Assembly: GCA_019637265.1 (NCBI GenBank)
Contig: JAHBVY010000001.1
Span: 1,488,001-1,552,000, forward strand
Source of the DNA: Polyangiaceae bacterium
Lineage (GTDB): Bacteria > Myxococcota_A > Polyangia > Polyangiales > Polyangiaceae
DNA length: 64,000 nucleotides
Reading direction: 5' to 3'
Below, piece by piece: positions 36,495-47,374 of this stretch. Each line of letters starts with the position of its first letter. Position 1 is the first letter of the stretch. The notes beneath the pieces were generated by a model, which saw nothing but the letters and a program-made list of their open reading frames with translations, was not told the origin of the DNA and searched no databases. Made by a program: the position numbers and the translations under genes.

Positions 36495-36875
36495 CGCGCC
36501 TCCTCAGCGCTCGAGCGAGCGAGCACCGCACCCCGGGCGCTCGCCGCGTGCAAGCGCAGGCCCGCCCAGCGCGCGACGCGGCGCGACGAGCGGGGCGTCG
36601 CCTCCGAGAGGCACGCCGGGGGGGTCGGTGGATCAGCCGAGAACAAGGAGGCGAGAGCCTAGTACAGCGCCAGCCCGGGGCGGTGGATTCTGGAGCCGCT
36701 GGTTGCCACAACGCGCGCGCTCCGCGTACCCCCAAAACCCGCGTGAGCCACCGTCGGCTGCTGCTTCGATAGGTGGATCCCCAAGTAATCCACAGCCCAG
36801 GCGCCGCGCCGCTGGCGGCGGGCGAATCAACGCTCTAGTACAGGACCTGATGGCAGCGCGAGCGTCAGGGGCGTG
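36495..36875. other. Divergent intergenic region between scpA and kinase 2, with a repeat core
   Basis: The 381-bp gap holds no gene that I can support. It carries one dispersed-repeat core on the + strand (TACCCCCAAAACCC, 36727-36740) and presumably two divergent promoters. No convincing -35/-10 pair was found for scpA. Codon use in the open frames here looks random. Confidence 0.6.
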
Positions 36876-39002
<2,127 letters not shown>

Positions 39003-39067
39003 TCGATCGGCGTTCACCGCGCGCCGCGCGTTCGTTCGAGCGCCGATCCGCGCGGCGAGCGTGCCGG

Positions 39068-39862
39068 GTGAGCAGCGCAAAACACGGTGACTCCAGGCGC
39101 AGGGGCTCCAGGCGCGGTGACTCCAAGGTCAAAGGACCTGACCTTCGGGGTCTCGTGGGTCTGGTTGGCTGCCTGACGCTGCTCGGCGGTGGATTGCTCG
39201 CGCCGAGCGCGCGCGCGGAGTCGAGCACCTTGCCCGAGCCGCGCGACTTGGTCCGCCCGCACGGCGCCGCCGAGCTCGGCTTCGGCCTGCTCACCTTGCC
39301 CGAGGCGGAGCTGTGCGTGGACGTGAGCCAAGGCTGCGAGACGGGCGACACCAGCCTCGAGCTCCACGCGTGGCAGCTCTTCCGCGTGAGCCAGGAGCTC
39401 GCCCTCGGCGCAGGCCTCACCATGGCGCTCACCCCCTCCACCGACGCGCCCCGCCGCGACCCACCCGGCATCACCCGTGACCACGCGCGCCGCTACCTCA
39501 CCATCGAGGCCACCGCGCGCTACTACGCCGTGGTCCAGCGCAGCTTCGAGTCGTGGCTCGGCGTCACCTCGGGCCTCGTGGTCCTGAGCGATCGCTTCAC
39601 CCCGAAGAACACCGAAGACGACCGCGCCCTGATCGGCGCCCCCGGCGTGACGGTGCGCACCGAAGGCCTGACGGTCGGCCTCGCGGGGGGCGTGGCCATC
39701 GCGCTGGCGCCCAACTGGAGCCTCGGCACCAGCCTCCGCACCGCGTTCTGGTTCCTCCCCAGTGAGTCCGCGACGAGCCCGCTCGGTGACGAGGCCTCGC
39801 TCTCGGGCCGCGTGCTGATGTTCGACCTCGGGCTGAGCGTCGCCTACCGCTTGAACCTGTGA
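39068..39862 (+). CDS. Outer-membrane beta-barrel-like protein
   Basis: The 264-aa protein has a signal peptide (GLVGLVGCLTLLGGGLLAPSARA) after a basic n-region of about 28 residues built from GDSRRRGS repeats. Beta-strand-rich sequence follows: AAELGFGLL, LELHAWQLFRV, ALGAGLTMAL, YLTIEATARYYAVV, GVTSGLVVL, GLAGGVAIAL, LGTSLRTAFWFLP and FDLGLSVAYRLNL. The C-terminal strand ending in Leu fits a barrel. The GTG at 39068 is a tentative start; another lies at 39155. It sits in line with the kinase gene 65 bp upstream, so cotranscription is possible. Confidence 0.65.
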   Translation: MSSAKHGDSRRRGSRRGDSKVKGPDLRGLVGLVGCLTLLGGGLLAPSARAESSTLPEPRDLVRPHGAAELGFGLLTLPEAELCVDVSQGCETGDTSLELHAWQLFRVSQELALGAGLTMALTPSTDAPRRDPPGITRDHARRYLTIEATARYYAVVQRSFESWLGVTSGLVVLSDRFTPKNTEDDRALIGAPGVTVRTEGLTVGLAGGVAIALAPNWSLGTSLRTAFWFLPSESATSPLGDEASLSGRVLMFDLGLSVAYRLNL

Positions 39863-39888
39863 CTCCCAGCGCCTTGGCGTGCAGTGCC

Positions 39889-39907
39889 ATGCCAAACCCC
39901 CAAACCC
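39889..39907 (-). repeat. Dispersed repeat in convergent gap
   Basis: ATGCCAAACCCCCAAACCC on the + strand lies between the barrel protein and the SctT-like gene. The AT-rich stretch after it (39938-40010) has no gene. Confidence 0.75.
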
Positions 39908-40020
39908 ATGAGCTGCGATCTCAGCGCCTGGCGCGGATGATTTTCCACCAGGCAATTATACAGAGCGTCTGATAACCTACGTCGGCACCCATTCCGCACG
40001 GCAATTCAACCCTGTCCGGC

Positions 40021-40764
40021 TCAAGCGCCGCCGAGCGCCATCAGCGCGCTCGTGGACGCCACCAGGATGCGATCCAGGAGCAGCGCGACCAGCACGATCA
40101 GGGAGAGTGAGCGCAGCGGCTCGAGCACCGGGGACAGGTGCGCCGGGCTCGCGGCGCGGGTGATCAGCGCGGAGGCGAGCTGCAGCACCAAGGAGGCGGC
40201 GAGCAGCGGGGCCGCCAGCGCCACCGCCAGGCGGATCCCCGACGTGAGGTGCAGCACCGCGCGCAGCGCCGGCGTCGTCAAATGAACTGACTGCTCTTGC
40301 ATCAGCACGGCGGCGACCCGCGTGGGCCCCCCCGACTCCAGGAATAGCAGGCAGCCAAGCAACCCCAGCAGCATCCCCACGGGCCCGATGGGGCGCTCCA
40401 AGATCGGGCTCTGGAGCTCTGCCCGCGAGCCGCCGAGCTCATCCACCAGGCCGCCCACCATCACCAGCACCCAGATCCCGGTGGCCGCCACGATCGCCAC
40501 CGGCAGCCCGAGCGCCACCTGCCACAGCATCAGCGCCGGCCACGGCATGCCGCCGCCCTCGATGGGAGACAGCGCCGGCGCGATGGCGAGGCCCAGGGTG
40601 AGCCCCAGCAGGATGCGCGCTGGGCCGGGCACCGCGCGCATCCCGAACGCGGGGACCAAGGTGATGGTCGGCGCCACGCGCGCGTAAGCCAAGCCCCAGC
40701 CGCGCAGATCGGCGGCGGACAGCTCCACCACCGAGAGCCACGACTCGACCAGCCCCGGCGCCAT
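40021..40764 (-). CDS. SctT/FliR-family type III export apparatus protein (orphan)
   Basis: The 247-aa membrane protein has the FliR/SctT/YscT layout: a hydrophobic start with WGLAYARVAPTITLVPAFGMRAVPGPARILLGLTLGLAIAP, then LMLWQVALGLPVAIVAATG, LVDELGGSRAEL, GMLLGLLGCLLFLESGGPTRVAAVL, RLAVALAAPLLAASLVLQLASALITRAAS and a final helix. In type III secretion and flagella it forms part of the export gate with SctR and SctS (FliP and FliQ). No other type III or flagellar gene is in the window. ATG at 40764 starts the conserved segment. Family assignment is good; whether the system is injectisome or flagellar is not known. Confidence 0.82.
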   Translation of the reverse strand: MAPGLVESWLSVVELSAADLRGWGLAYARVAPTITLVPAFGMRAVPGPARILLGLTLGLAIAPALSPIEGGGMPWPALMLWQVALGLPVAIVAATGIWVLVMVGGLVDELGGSRAELQSPILERPIGPVGMLLGLLGCLLFLESGGPTRVAAVLMQEQSVHLTTPALRAVLHLTSGIRLAVALAAPLLAASLVLQLASALITRAASPAHLSPVLEPLRSLSLIVLVALLLDRILVASTSALMALGGA

Positions 40765-40898
40765 CGCACGGCGATACACGAGCCCACCTGCGGCGGCCAC
40801 TGGGATGGGGTGGTGACGCGGCCTCACGACGTCGCAGCGCGACACCGTGGCGGCGGGGCGCGCCGCTGAAGCGCACCGCGGGTGCGACATGGGCGCGA

Positions 40899-40927
40899 TT
40901 GACGTCCGTGACGGGCCTCACTAAACC
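40899..40927 (+). promoter_or_regulatory. Promoter of the MaoC-type hydratase
   Basis: TTGACG (40899-40904), a 17-nt spacer and TAAACC (40922-40927), followed by about 43 nt to the ATG at 40971 with an AAGGAG ribosome site. It is a normally spaced, leadered promoter in contrast to the leaderless type. Confidence 0.65.
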
Positions 40928-40970
40928 CCGACGTCCGCCGCGCTGCGCGGCCTGCGAAGGAGTAAGCCCC

Positions 40971-41810
40971 ATGGCCCTCGATCTGTCCGCTGTCGGCGCC
41001 AAGACCGACGTCTACGAGTACCCTTACGACTGGAAGACCCTCGCCACCTACGCCCTCGGTATCGGTGCCAAGGCTGACGAGCTCGGCTACGTGTATGAGG
41101 CCAAGGGGCCCAAGGTCTACCCGACGTTCGCGGTGGTGCCCTCCTTCGCGCCCATGGGCGAGATGGTGGCGAAGACCCAAGGGAGCCTCGCCAGCATCCT
41201 GCACGGCGGGCAAACCGTGCGGATCCACAAGCGCATCCCCTCGGAGGGCGTCGCCAAGACCGTCGCGACGCTGCAGGGGATCTACGACATGAAGAAGATG
41301 GCCCAAGCCATCATCAAGACGCGCACCGAGATCGGCGATCAGCTGGTGTTCGAGACGGAGTCTTCCATCATCTTCCGTGGGGAGGGCGGGTTCGGCGGTG
41401 AGCCGCCCCCGAAGCAGGACGTCCCCGAGATCCCGGATGGTCAGGCGCCCAGCTGGGTGCACGAAGAGACCACGAGCCCGGAGCAGGCGCTGCTCTACCG
41501 CATCTCCGGCGATCAGAACCCGCTGCACGCCGATCCGGAGTTCGCCAAGCTGGTGGGCTTCCCGGCGCCCATCCTCCACGGCCTCTGCAGCTATGGCTTC
41601 GTGGCGCGCGCCGCGATCCTGAAGTCGCTCGGCGGCGACGGGGATCGCGTGCGGAGCTTCTCCGCTCAGTTCCGTAAGCCGGTCTGGCCAGGTGAGTCGA
41701 TCCGCACGGAGGGCTTCGAGCTGGGCGGCGGCGTGATCGCGCTGCGCGCCTTCGCCGGTGGTCGCCCGGAGCCGGTCATCGCTCGCGCCTTCATGCAGAC
41801 CGAAGGCTGA
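40971..41810 (+). CDS. MaoC-like 2-enoyl-CoA hydratase
   Basis: The 279-aa protein is a two-hotdog enoyl-CoA hydratase-2 type enzyme that adds water to trans-2-enoyl-CoA. The C-terminal hydratase motif YRISGDQNPLHADPEFAKLVGFPAPILHGLCSYG (about 176-209) has the catalytic Asp and His in GDQNPLHAD and ILHG. The N-terminal hotdog half has YPTFAVVPSFAPMG and ILHGGQTVRIHKRIP. It fits peroxisomal MFE-2-like and bacterial MaoC proteins. The ATG follows AAGGAG by 8 nt, and an upstream promoter is visible. It is isolated but may work with the acyl-CoA dehydrogenase at 43.2-44.3 kb in beta-oxidation. Confidence 0.9.
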   Translation: MALDLSAVGAKTDVYEYPYDWKTLATYALGIGAKADELGYVYEAKGPKVYPTFAVVPSFAPMGEMVAKTQGSLASILHGGQTVRIHKRIPSEGVAKTVATLQGIYDMKKMAQAIIKTRTEIGDQLVFETESSIIFRGEGGFGGEPPPKQDVPEIPDGQAPSWVHEETTSPEQALLYRISGDQNPLHADPEFAKLVGFPAPILHGLCSYGFVARAAILKSLGGDGDRVRSFSAQFRKPVWPGESIRTEGFELGGGVIALRAFAGGRPEPVIARAFMQTEG

Positions 41811-42070
41811 GCGCGGCTCCGCGCTTGCGCTGACCCCCGTGCGCCGGCCGGAGCTGCCAGACGCGGCCGGGCGTCGGCTGACGCTCGGCGGCGCCACGTG
41901 GATCTCGAGGGTGAGGCGCTCGAGCGCCTGCGCACCGCAGCGCTGCCAAAAAGCTGAGCTATTTCCAATAGTTAGGCGCACCGTCCCGGCCCGATGGCCG
42001 TACGTGAGGGGGGTTTGGGGGTTGGACAGCGGTGGTTCACCCCCGCGCGTTCTGTTATCGCCCTCTGCGC
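41811..42070 (+). other. Intergenic region before the parvulin gene, with one dispersed repeat
   Basis: The 260-bp gap has no supported gene. A G-strand copy of the repeat (GGTTTGGGGGTTGGAC, in 42008-42030) lies 40 bp before the ATG. No clear -35/-10 pair was found. Confidence 0.55.
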
Positions 42071-42922
42071 ATGGCCAAGAAGAGCAAGCAAGAGCCAGTC
42101 GACGATCCCACCGAAGACCTCGACGACGAGCGTGAAGACGACGAGGACCTCGACGACGAGGACGACGAAGATCTCGACGAGGACGAGGACGACGAAGACG
42201 ACGACCTCGACGAGGACGACGAAGACCTCGACGACGAGGACGACGAAGACGAGGAGGAGCCTGCTTCCCCACGGAAACGCTCCGCCACCGCGCAGCCCGC
42301 GCGCGGTCGCCCCGCGAAGGCGCCGCCCGCCACCGCGAGCGGCCCCTACGATCCCGAGACGGACCCCACCTGGTGGGCGCCCTGGGCGGTGCTCATCGTG
42401 CTGCTCTTGATCGGTCTGCTGGGCTTCCTGGGGGTGTTCTCACGCGCCCCGGCAGCGGAGGAGGAGTCTCACGCCAAGGCGGAGCCAGCAGCGGCTACCA
42501 TCCCCACCTCGATCCCGAGCGTGCCGCAGCTGAAGCGGCCGCCGGCCGACATGCAGGCGATCTTGAAGCGCCGCGCCGAGATCGAGGCGCAGCGCGCCGC
42601 GGGCCCCACCATCTCGGCGTCGCACATCTTGATCCCGTTCAAGGGCGCCGAGCGCTCCACCGCGGAGCGCAGCAAGGAGGAGGCGAAGACCTTGGCGGAG
42701 AAGATCGCCAAGCAGGCGCAGGCGCCGGGCGCCGACTTCGCCGCGCTGGCGAAGGAGCACTCGGCGGACTCGAGCGCCGAGCGCGGCGGTGACCTCGGGA
42801 GCTTCGGTCAAGGCCGCATGGTGAAGCCGTTCGCCGACGCGGCCTTCGCGCTCGAGGTGGGGCAAGTGTCTCAGGTGGTGGAGTCGCAGTTCGGCTTCCA
42901 CATCATCAAGCGCACGAAGTAG
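42071..42922 (+). CDS. Membrane-anchored parvulin-type PPIase with acidic head
   Basis: The 283-aa protein starts with an acidic head of about 60 residues (Asp/Glu with LDD and DEDD repeats, 8-60), a basic stretch (PRKRSATAQ), and a membrane helix (about 104-124, WAVLIVLLLIGLLGFLGVF). A periplasmic parvulin domain follows (about 178-283) with SASHILIPFKGAERS, DFAALAKEHSADSSAERGGDLGSFGQGRMVKPFADAAFAL and VGQVSQVVESQFGFHIIK. Parvulin domains isomerise peptidyl-prolyl bonds and often aid outer-membrane protein folding. The N-terminal topology places the acidic head in the cytoplasm. Confidence 0.92.
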   Translation: MAKKSKQEPVDDPTEDLDDEREDDEDLDDEDDEDLDEDEDDEDDDLDEDDEDLDDEDDEDEEEPASPRKRSATAQPARGRPAKAPPATASGPYDPETDPTWWAPWAVLIVLLLIGLLGFLGVFSRAPAAEEESHAKAEPAAATIPTSIPSVPQLKRPPADMQAILKRRAEIEAQRAAGPTISASHILIPFKGAERSTAERSKEEAKTLAEKIAKQAQAPGADFAALAKEHSADSSAERGGDLGSFGQGRMVKPFADAAFALEVGQVSQVVESQFGFHIIKRTK

Positions 42923-42979
42923 CGGCGTATATTCCTACGTGGAAACGTACCGCGGGCGGGTTTGAAACCCGCCCCTACG
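42923..42979 (-). repeat. REP-like palindrome with GTAG head, copy 1 (57 nt)
   Basis: A 57-nt segment with a GGGCGGGTTTGAAACCCGCCC palindrome-like core and CTAC at its end (GTAG on the minus strand). It is repeated at 43138-43194 with one mismatch. Confidence 0.9.
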
Positions 42980-42983
42980 TAGC

Positions 42984-43018
42984 AACGTACAGCGGGGGTC
43001 TCAGGACCCGCCCCTACG
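42984..43018 (-). repeat. Related REP-like palindrome, variant
   Basis: GCGGGGGTCTCAGGACCCGC with a CCCTACG end has the same form as copies 1 and 3 but a different core, so it may be a paired REP of the BIME type. Confidence 0.6.
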
Positions 43019-43079
43019 GGGGGAGGCGCCGCGAGGGGGGTGCAGTGACTGCAGTGCCGTGGGGGGCGTTCAGGCTGTA

Positions 43080-43094
43080 CCAACCCCCGAACCC
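43080..43094 (-). repeat. Dispersed repeat core in convergent gap
   Basis: CAACCCCCGAACCC on the + strand lies in the 267-bp gap between the parvulin and the acyl-CoA dehydrogenase, along with three REP-like elements. Confidence 0.45.
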
Positions 43095-43137
43095 AGAAGG
43101 ATTACCATGTGGTAATTCTTGGGGGCTCGTGGCGCTG

Positions 43138-43194
43138 CGGCGTATATTCCTACGTGGAAACGTACCGCGGGCGGGCTTGAAACCCGCCCCTACG
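43138..43194 (-). repeat. REP-like palindrome with GTAG head, copy 3
   Basis: It is identical to 42923-42979 except for one base (T to C in the core). Its GTAG forms the TAG stop of the acyl-CoA dehydrogenase gene at 43190-43192. Confidence 0.9.
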
Positions 43195-44332
43195 CCAGCA
43201 GGTGCTTGGCGATCACCAGGCGCTGCACCTCGCTGGTGCCCTCACCGATTTCGCACAGCTTGGCGTCGCGCAGGTGGCGCTCGACGTCGAACTCCCGGGT
43301 GTAGCCGTAGCCGCCGTGGATCTGCAGGGCGTCACTACACACCGCGGTCGCCACCTCACTGGCGAACAGCTTGGCCATCGACGCCTCCTGACTGAAGGGC
43401 TTACCCTGATCGGCCAAGGTCGCCGCGCGGTGGATCAGGAGCTCAGCGGCGTCGAGCCGCGTCTGCGCGTCGGCGAGCATCCATTGGATCGCCTGAAAAT
43501 CCGCGATGGGGCGCCCGAACTGGCTGCGCTCCTTGGCGTAGCGCACGGCCATCCCCAGCGCGCCGCGGCCGAGGCCGAGCGCCATCGCGGCGATCGAGAC
43601 GCGACCCCCATCGAGGATCGACATCGTGTCGTAGAAGCCCTGGTCCACCTCACCGAGGCGCGCCTCGTCCTTCACCCGCACGTTCTCGAGGGTGAGCTCC
43701 ACGGTGTCGCTCGAACGGCAGCCGTACTTCTCGAGCTTCTTGCTGGCGCGGTAGCCGGGCGTCGTCTGCTCGACGATGAAGGCGGTGATCCCGCGCTGGG
43801 GCTTCACGGCCTTGTTGGTGCGCGCCAACACCACCGTGAAGCCGCCCACCGAGCCCTGGGTGATGAACATCTTGGTGCCGTTCAGCACCCAGTCGTCGCC
43901 GTCGCGCACCGCGGTCGTCTGCATCCCTGCCGAATCGGAGCCCGAGCCGGGCTCCGTCAGCGCCCACGCCGCGAGCCACTCCCCCGTCACCGCGCGCGAC
44001 AGGTAGCGCTGCTTCTGCGCCTCGGTCCCGAACGCCAGCACGTGCCCGGTGCCGAGCCCGTTGTGGCTGGCGACGGTGAGCGCCAAGGAGCCGTCCACCC
44101 GCGCGCACTCCTCCACCACGATGGCGTACGAGAGCATGTCCATCGCCGAGCCGCCGTACGCCACCGGGATCTTGATCCCGAGCAGCCCCAGCTCCGCCAG
44201 CTTGGGCACGATCTCATGCGGGAAGCGCTCCTCACGGTCCCACTCCCGCGCGTGAGGGCGCACCTCACGCTCGCAGAAATCGCGCACCGTCTGCCTCAGG
44301 ATGCGGTGCTCTTCAGGAAGCTCGAACTCCAC
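43190..44332 (-). CDS. Acyl-CoA dehydrogenase
   Basis: The 380-aa flavoenzyme oxidises an acyl-CoA to the trans-2-enoyl-CoA. It shows FELPEEHRILRQTVRDFCEREVRPHA, WALTEPGSGSDSAGMQTTA, GTKMFITQGSVGGFTVVLARTNK, SQFGRPIADFQAIQWMLADAQTRLDA and HGGYGYTREFDVERHLRDAKLCEIGEGTSEVQRL. Glu364 in GEGTSEV aligns with the usual active-site base. The GTG at 44332 is chosen, with a GAGAGG ribosome site upstream, because residues before it do not fit the family. The stop codon lies inside a REP element. Confidence 0.93.
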   Translation of the reverse strand: MEFELPEEHRILRQTVRDFCEREVRPHAREWDREERFPHEIVPKLAELGLLGIKIPVAYGGSAMDMLSYAIVVEECARVDGSLALTVASHNGLGTGHVLAFGTEAQKQRYLSRAVTGEWLAAWALTEPGSGSDSAGMQTTAVRDGDDWVLNGTKMFITQGSVGGFTVVLARTNKAVKPQRGITAFIVEQTTPGYRASKKLEKYGCRSSDTVELTLENVRVKDEARLGEVDQGFYDTMSILDGGRVSIAAMALGLGRGALGMAVRYAKERSQFGRPIADFQAIQWMLADAQTRLDAAELLIHRAATLADQGKPFSQEASMAKLFASEVATAVCSDALQIHGGYGYTREFDVERHLRDAKLCEIGEGTSEVQRLVIAKHLLA

Positions 44333-44557
44333 GCCAGCTGACCTCTCTACCGGGCGGGCTCGGCGCCGCCCGACCCGTTCGAGCGACGCGGAGCGCCATG
44401 AAAGTCGCCCCCAGGTACCACACCCCTCGGTCACGCGGCAGGGAAAGCGCCGCGCGCGGCGTCACCCAGCGCACCAAGCCGCAGCGCTGACCAGGGCGCT
44501 GCAACTGACGCGCTCGAGAGCACCTCAGCACCCAGTCCCGCTGGCGCTACGGCGGGC

Positions 44558-45643
44558 TCAGTCGCCGAGGCTCCGCTTCAGCTGCTCGAGCTTCTCGTCG
44601 GCGCTCAGCTTCACCTTCTGAGCTTCCTCCGCGGCCTGATCGGCCTCCAGCGCGAGCGGCTCATCGACCACCGCCAGCACCGAGTCGCCATGCACCGCGG
44701 CCACGCCCTCGAGCAGCGGCCCCTGATCGGCGTCGCGCCAGGAGAAGCTCACGCCCTCACTGCCCACGCCATCCAGCTTCTTCGAGCCGGAGAGCTTCTT
44801 CAGCGCACCGAGGCGGTCCTTGGCGCCCGCCTCGTCCGTCGCCGGCAGCACCACCACCCGGAAGCGCTTATCGCCCCGCTTATAGAAGCCCACGGCGCCC
44901 GCGCCGGTCCCGGCGATCCCGAGCGCGTCGGTCAGGAGGTAGCGCGTCCCCAGGGTGATCTGGTCCTGGCCCGGCAGCCGGGCGGCCGCCTTGGGGAGCT
45001 CCTTCGCGCCCTGGATCTGCTCGCCCAGCACGCTCGCCAGCATGGGCAGGATCTTGGCCGAGTTCTCCCGGAGCTTGTCCGGCGAGTCGAGCTCGTTGGT
45101 GTAGCTCAGCTCCGCCAGGTAGTTGCCGCGCCACACGTAGGCAATGCCGCTGCCGATCGACCCCGCGCCGCCCGCCTCGAGCGGCTTCGGAGCCTCCTCG
45201 GCGGGATCCTCGTCCCCGACCACCCGCTTCGTGAAGAAGCCGTAGGCCCCTTCGGGGGTCGCGTACTCCGAGAGGTTGATGTTGACGGCCCCCGGCGAGC
45301 CCTGCCCGTCGATGTAGCGCACCATCACCACCCGCTTCAGGCCGTGCTGCTTGTAGTTCTCGCACTCACCATCGAGCAGCTCGGTGCAGGCTTGGTCGAG
45401 GGTCCCCTGAGCAGCGTCCCCATAGCTGCGCGAGGGGTTGTTGGGGTCGACGCAGTACTGCCCCGAGACCCCCGGGAAGAAGGCCGCGGTCTTGCGATCG
45501 TCCACCTTACCACCGCCCGAAGCGCAGGCACCCGGCTTGGAGCTCTCGATCGGGGGAGGTGCCGAGCCTTCGCTCGCTTGCTTCTCCTGACAGCCCACCA
45601 GGAGCAAACCGCCGATCAACGCCCAGGTACGGAGTTCAACCAT
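44558..45643 (-). CDS. DUF6599-like lipoprotein
   Basis: The 361-aa protein has a lipoprotein signal (lipobox LVGC, Cys18), a Ser/Pro/Gly linker, and an exported domain. Features are AFFPGVSGQYCVDPNNPSRSYG, VVMVRYIDGQGSPGAVNINLSEYATPEGAYGFFTKRVVGD, YVWRGNYLAELSYTNE and GALKKLSGSKKLDGVGSEGVSFSW. The pattern of a mid-protein FFTKRV block and a C-terminal helix-rich tail resembles DUF6599 proteins of myxobacteria and relatives; the function is unknown. The ATG at 45643 is chosen at the signal peptide. Confidence 0.72.
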   Translation of the reverse strand: MVELRTWALIGGLLLVGCQEKQASEGSAPPPIESSKPGACASGGGKVDDRKTAAFFPGVSGQYCVDPNNPSRSYGDAAQGTLDQACTELLDGECENYKQHGLKRVVMVRYIDGQGSPGAVNINLSEYATPEGAYGFFTKRVVGDEDPAEEAPKPLEAGGAGSIGSGIAYVWRGNYLAELSYTNELDSPDKLRENSAKILPMLASVLGEQIQGAKELPKAAARLPGQDQITLGTRYLLTDALGIAGTGAGAVGFYKRGDKRFRVVVLPATDEAGAKDRLGALKKLSGSKKLDGVGSEGVSFSWRDADQGPLLEGVAAVHGDSVLAVVDEPLALEADQAAEEAQKVKLSADEKLEQLKRSLGD

Positions 45644-46058
45644 CGCGCCCCCATACCACCGCACCCCAGGTGAGCCTACCCGTCGCGAACCACCGGCCCC
45701 CCCGTGCCCGTCCCCCGTGCCTCCTCCTTCACGGTTTGGGTTGGGGGGGGTTGGACGGCACCGCGCTGCGAGCCGACTGGCGCGGGCCCTATGATCGGCG
45801 CCGGGTACTGCTGGGCAGGCAGGGCTCAGCGCCAGACGGCGCCGCGCACTGGGGGGCGCTCCGCAATGTTTTCAGGCTGGCGCAAACACTTGTTAGAGCG
45901 CCTCACCGGCGCCCTCAGGCTCAGAATACTTTCCCAATGATTTCGCATGGTTACACGCTAGTCGCCGACGCCTGGGCGCGGCTGGCCGCCCGCAGCTTCG
46001 GCACGGCCTTTGCTCAGCCGGCCCTGCCGAGCCTTCACTTTTTGAGGCACGTCACCGC
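45644..46058. other. Divergent gap before the pilin operon, with one dispersed repeat
   Basis: The 415-bp gap has no supported gene. It holds the longest G-strand copy of the dispersed repeat (GGTTTGGGTTGGGGGGGGTT and GGACGGCACCGC, 45733-45764) and an AT-richer stretch near 45870-45960. TTGCTC-N18-TTCACT about 22 nt before the fimT start is a weak promoter candidate. Confidence 0.55.
45733..45764 (+). repeat. Dispersed repeat, both subtypes joined
   Basis: GGTTTGGG, TTGGGGGGGG and TTGGACGGCACCGC follow each other. It links the two subtypes in one copy. Confidence 0.8.
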
Positions 46059-46766
46059 ATGCGTTCGCAAGCCTCCCCCTTCACTCGTCTCGCTGCGCTC
46101 CCGGCCTGGCTGGTCCGCACGGTCAGCCCACGGCGGCTAGCCCGCGTCGTCGCCCTCGCTGGCAGCCGTCGCCTGGCGAGCAGTGAGCGCGGGTTCTCCC
46201 TGATCGAGATGGTGGTGGTGGTGGTCATCATCGGGATCTTGGCGGTGATCGCGGTGCCCAACATCACCAAGCGCCTGAAGGATCGCCGCACCAACGAGCT
46301 GGCGCAGGTGGTCAGCATGACCTACCGCAACGGGCGGATGCGCGCGATGGGGCGCGGCAGCGCGGTGCTCGTCCGCTACCAGCGGGGGACGGCCGGGTCG
46401 CTCGAGGTGCGGGAGGGCGTGGTGGGCACCGGCGGGAGCTGCCCGGAGATGCCGTCGAACGGCTGCGCGCGGCTCTGGCTCGACGACGACAGCCGGCGCC
46501 TGTCGCTGCTCGATGTGGGGATCCGCGGGGAGTACGCCGACATTCAGGTGGTGATGCGGGACGTCGCCGGCAATGAGACCGACGAGATGGACATCTGCTA
46601 CACGCCGCTCGGCCGCACCTACGTGCGCTACGCGAGCTCGGGCAGCTTCGACCCACTGACGGGAGTACCGAACGCCTCCGTCGCTCGCTACGCCGGCGGC
46701 ACGCCGTTCGGCCTGGTGCGGCGGGTGGTGCTGCTCCCCAACGGCACCGCGAGGCTCGGCTTATGA
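46059..46766 (+). CDS. Type IV minor pseudopilin of FimT/GspH type
   Basis: The 235-aa product has a prepilin site ERG|FSLIEMVVVVVIIGILAVIAVPNI with Gly45, Phe46 and Glu50 (Glu5 of the mature form), and a long helix typical of pilins. The mature part has DDDSRRLSLLDVGI and DMDICYTPLGRTYVRY, as in GspH/FimT minor pilins. The leader before the cleavage site is 45 residues, far longer than the usual 5-25. It heads the pilV-pilW-pilX-pilY1 operon. A downstream start is possible, but none with a good ribosome site was found. Confidence 0.9.
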   Translation: MRSQASPFTRLAALPAWLVRTVSPRRLARVVALAGSRRLASSERGFSLIEMVVVVVIIGILAVIAVPNITKRLKDRRTNELAQVVSMTYRNGRMRAMGRGSAVLVRYQRGTAGSLEVREGVVGTGGSCPEMPSNGCARLWLDDDSRRLSLLDVGIRGEYADIQVVMRDVAGNETDEMDICYTPLGRTYVRYASSGSFDPLTGVPNASVARYAGGTPFGLVRRVVLLPNGTARLGL

Positions 46767-47374
46767 GGGCGCTGCGGAGCCGGCGTGGCTACACCGTGGT
46801 GGAGCTGATGATGGCGATCGGCGTATTCGCGATCGGCGTCTCCGGGGTGATCGCGATGCAGAAGGTGACCCTCGCCTCCAATCAGCACGCGAAGAACCTC
46901 GCGGTGGCGACCCACATCGCACAGGCCTGGATGGATCAACTGAACGCGGACGCCGCGCAGTGGAATTTCCCTGGCCCGCGCAACCCCTCGGCGGCGAGCG
47001 ATCTGGACGACACGGACTGGCTCGATCAGGTGAACAACACCAGCGCCTGGTTCCGGCCCGACTGGGTCGCGACGCGCGCCTTCGGCCCCGGCTTCGACGC
47101 GCTGGGCAACCCGGTGGACGGCACAGATCAAACCGTGTTCTGCGCGCACCTCCGGCTCAACTGGCTGAGCCGCGACAACCAGGGCAGCGTCGGCAACGGG
47201 CTGATCCGCGCGGAGGTGCGGGTGTTCTGGCTCCGAGAGGGCGTGCTCGGGGGCATCAGCAGCGAGCCGCTGTGCTCGGCGGCGGACGACCCCGCGCAGA
47301 TCGGTCAGCGCCCAGATCTTTATCACTTCGTCTACAACGCCTCGGCGGTGCGGCAGGAGGCCGCGCAGCGATGA
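46763..47374 (+). CDS. pilV: Type IV minor pilin PilV
   Basis: The 203-aa protein has the prepilin site RRG|YTVVELMMAIGVFAIGVSGVIAMQ (Gly9/Tyr10, Glu14) and the PilV-type run ASNQHAKNLAVATHIAQAWMDQLNA. The C-terminal domain has cysteines at VFCAHLRL and PLCSAADD. Minor pilins start and prime pilus assembly. The ATG overlaps the fimT stop (ATGA). Confidence 0.9.
   Translation: MRALRSRRGYTVVELMMAIGVFAIGVSGVIAMQKVTLASNQHAKNLAVATHIAQAWMDQLNADAAQWNFPGPRNPSAASDLDDTDWLDQVNNTSAWFRPDWVATRAFGPGFDALGNPVDGTDQTVFCAHLRLNWLSRDNQGSVGNGLIRAEVRVFWLREGVLGGISSEPLCSAADDPAQIGQRPDLYHFVYNASAVRQEAAQR

Noticed and set aside
41811-42070. Search for tRNA genes in the larger gaps
   Set aside because: No acceptor/T-loop pattern (GGTTCGAATCC-like) was found in this or any other gap.
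45870-45900. Possible sigma-54 site (TGGCGC ... TTGT) upstream of the pilin operon
   Set aside because: Spacing between TGGC and TTGT is one base too long and the GC element is not kept.
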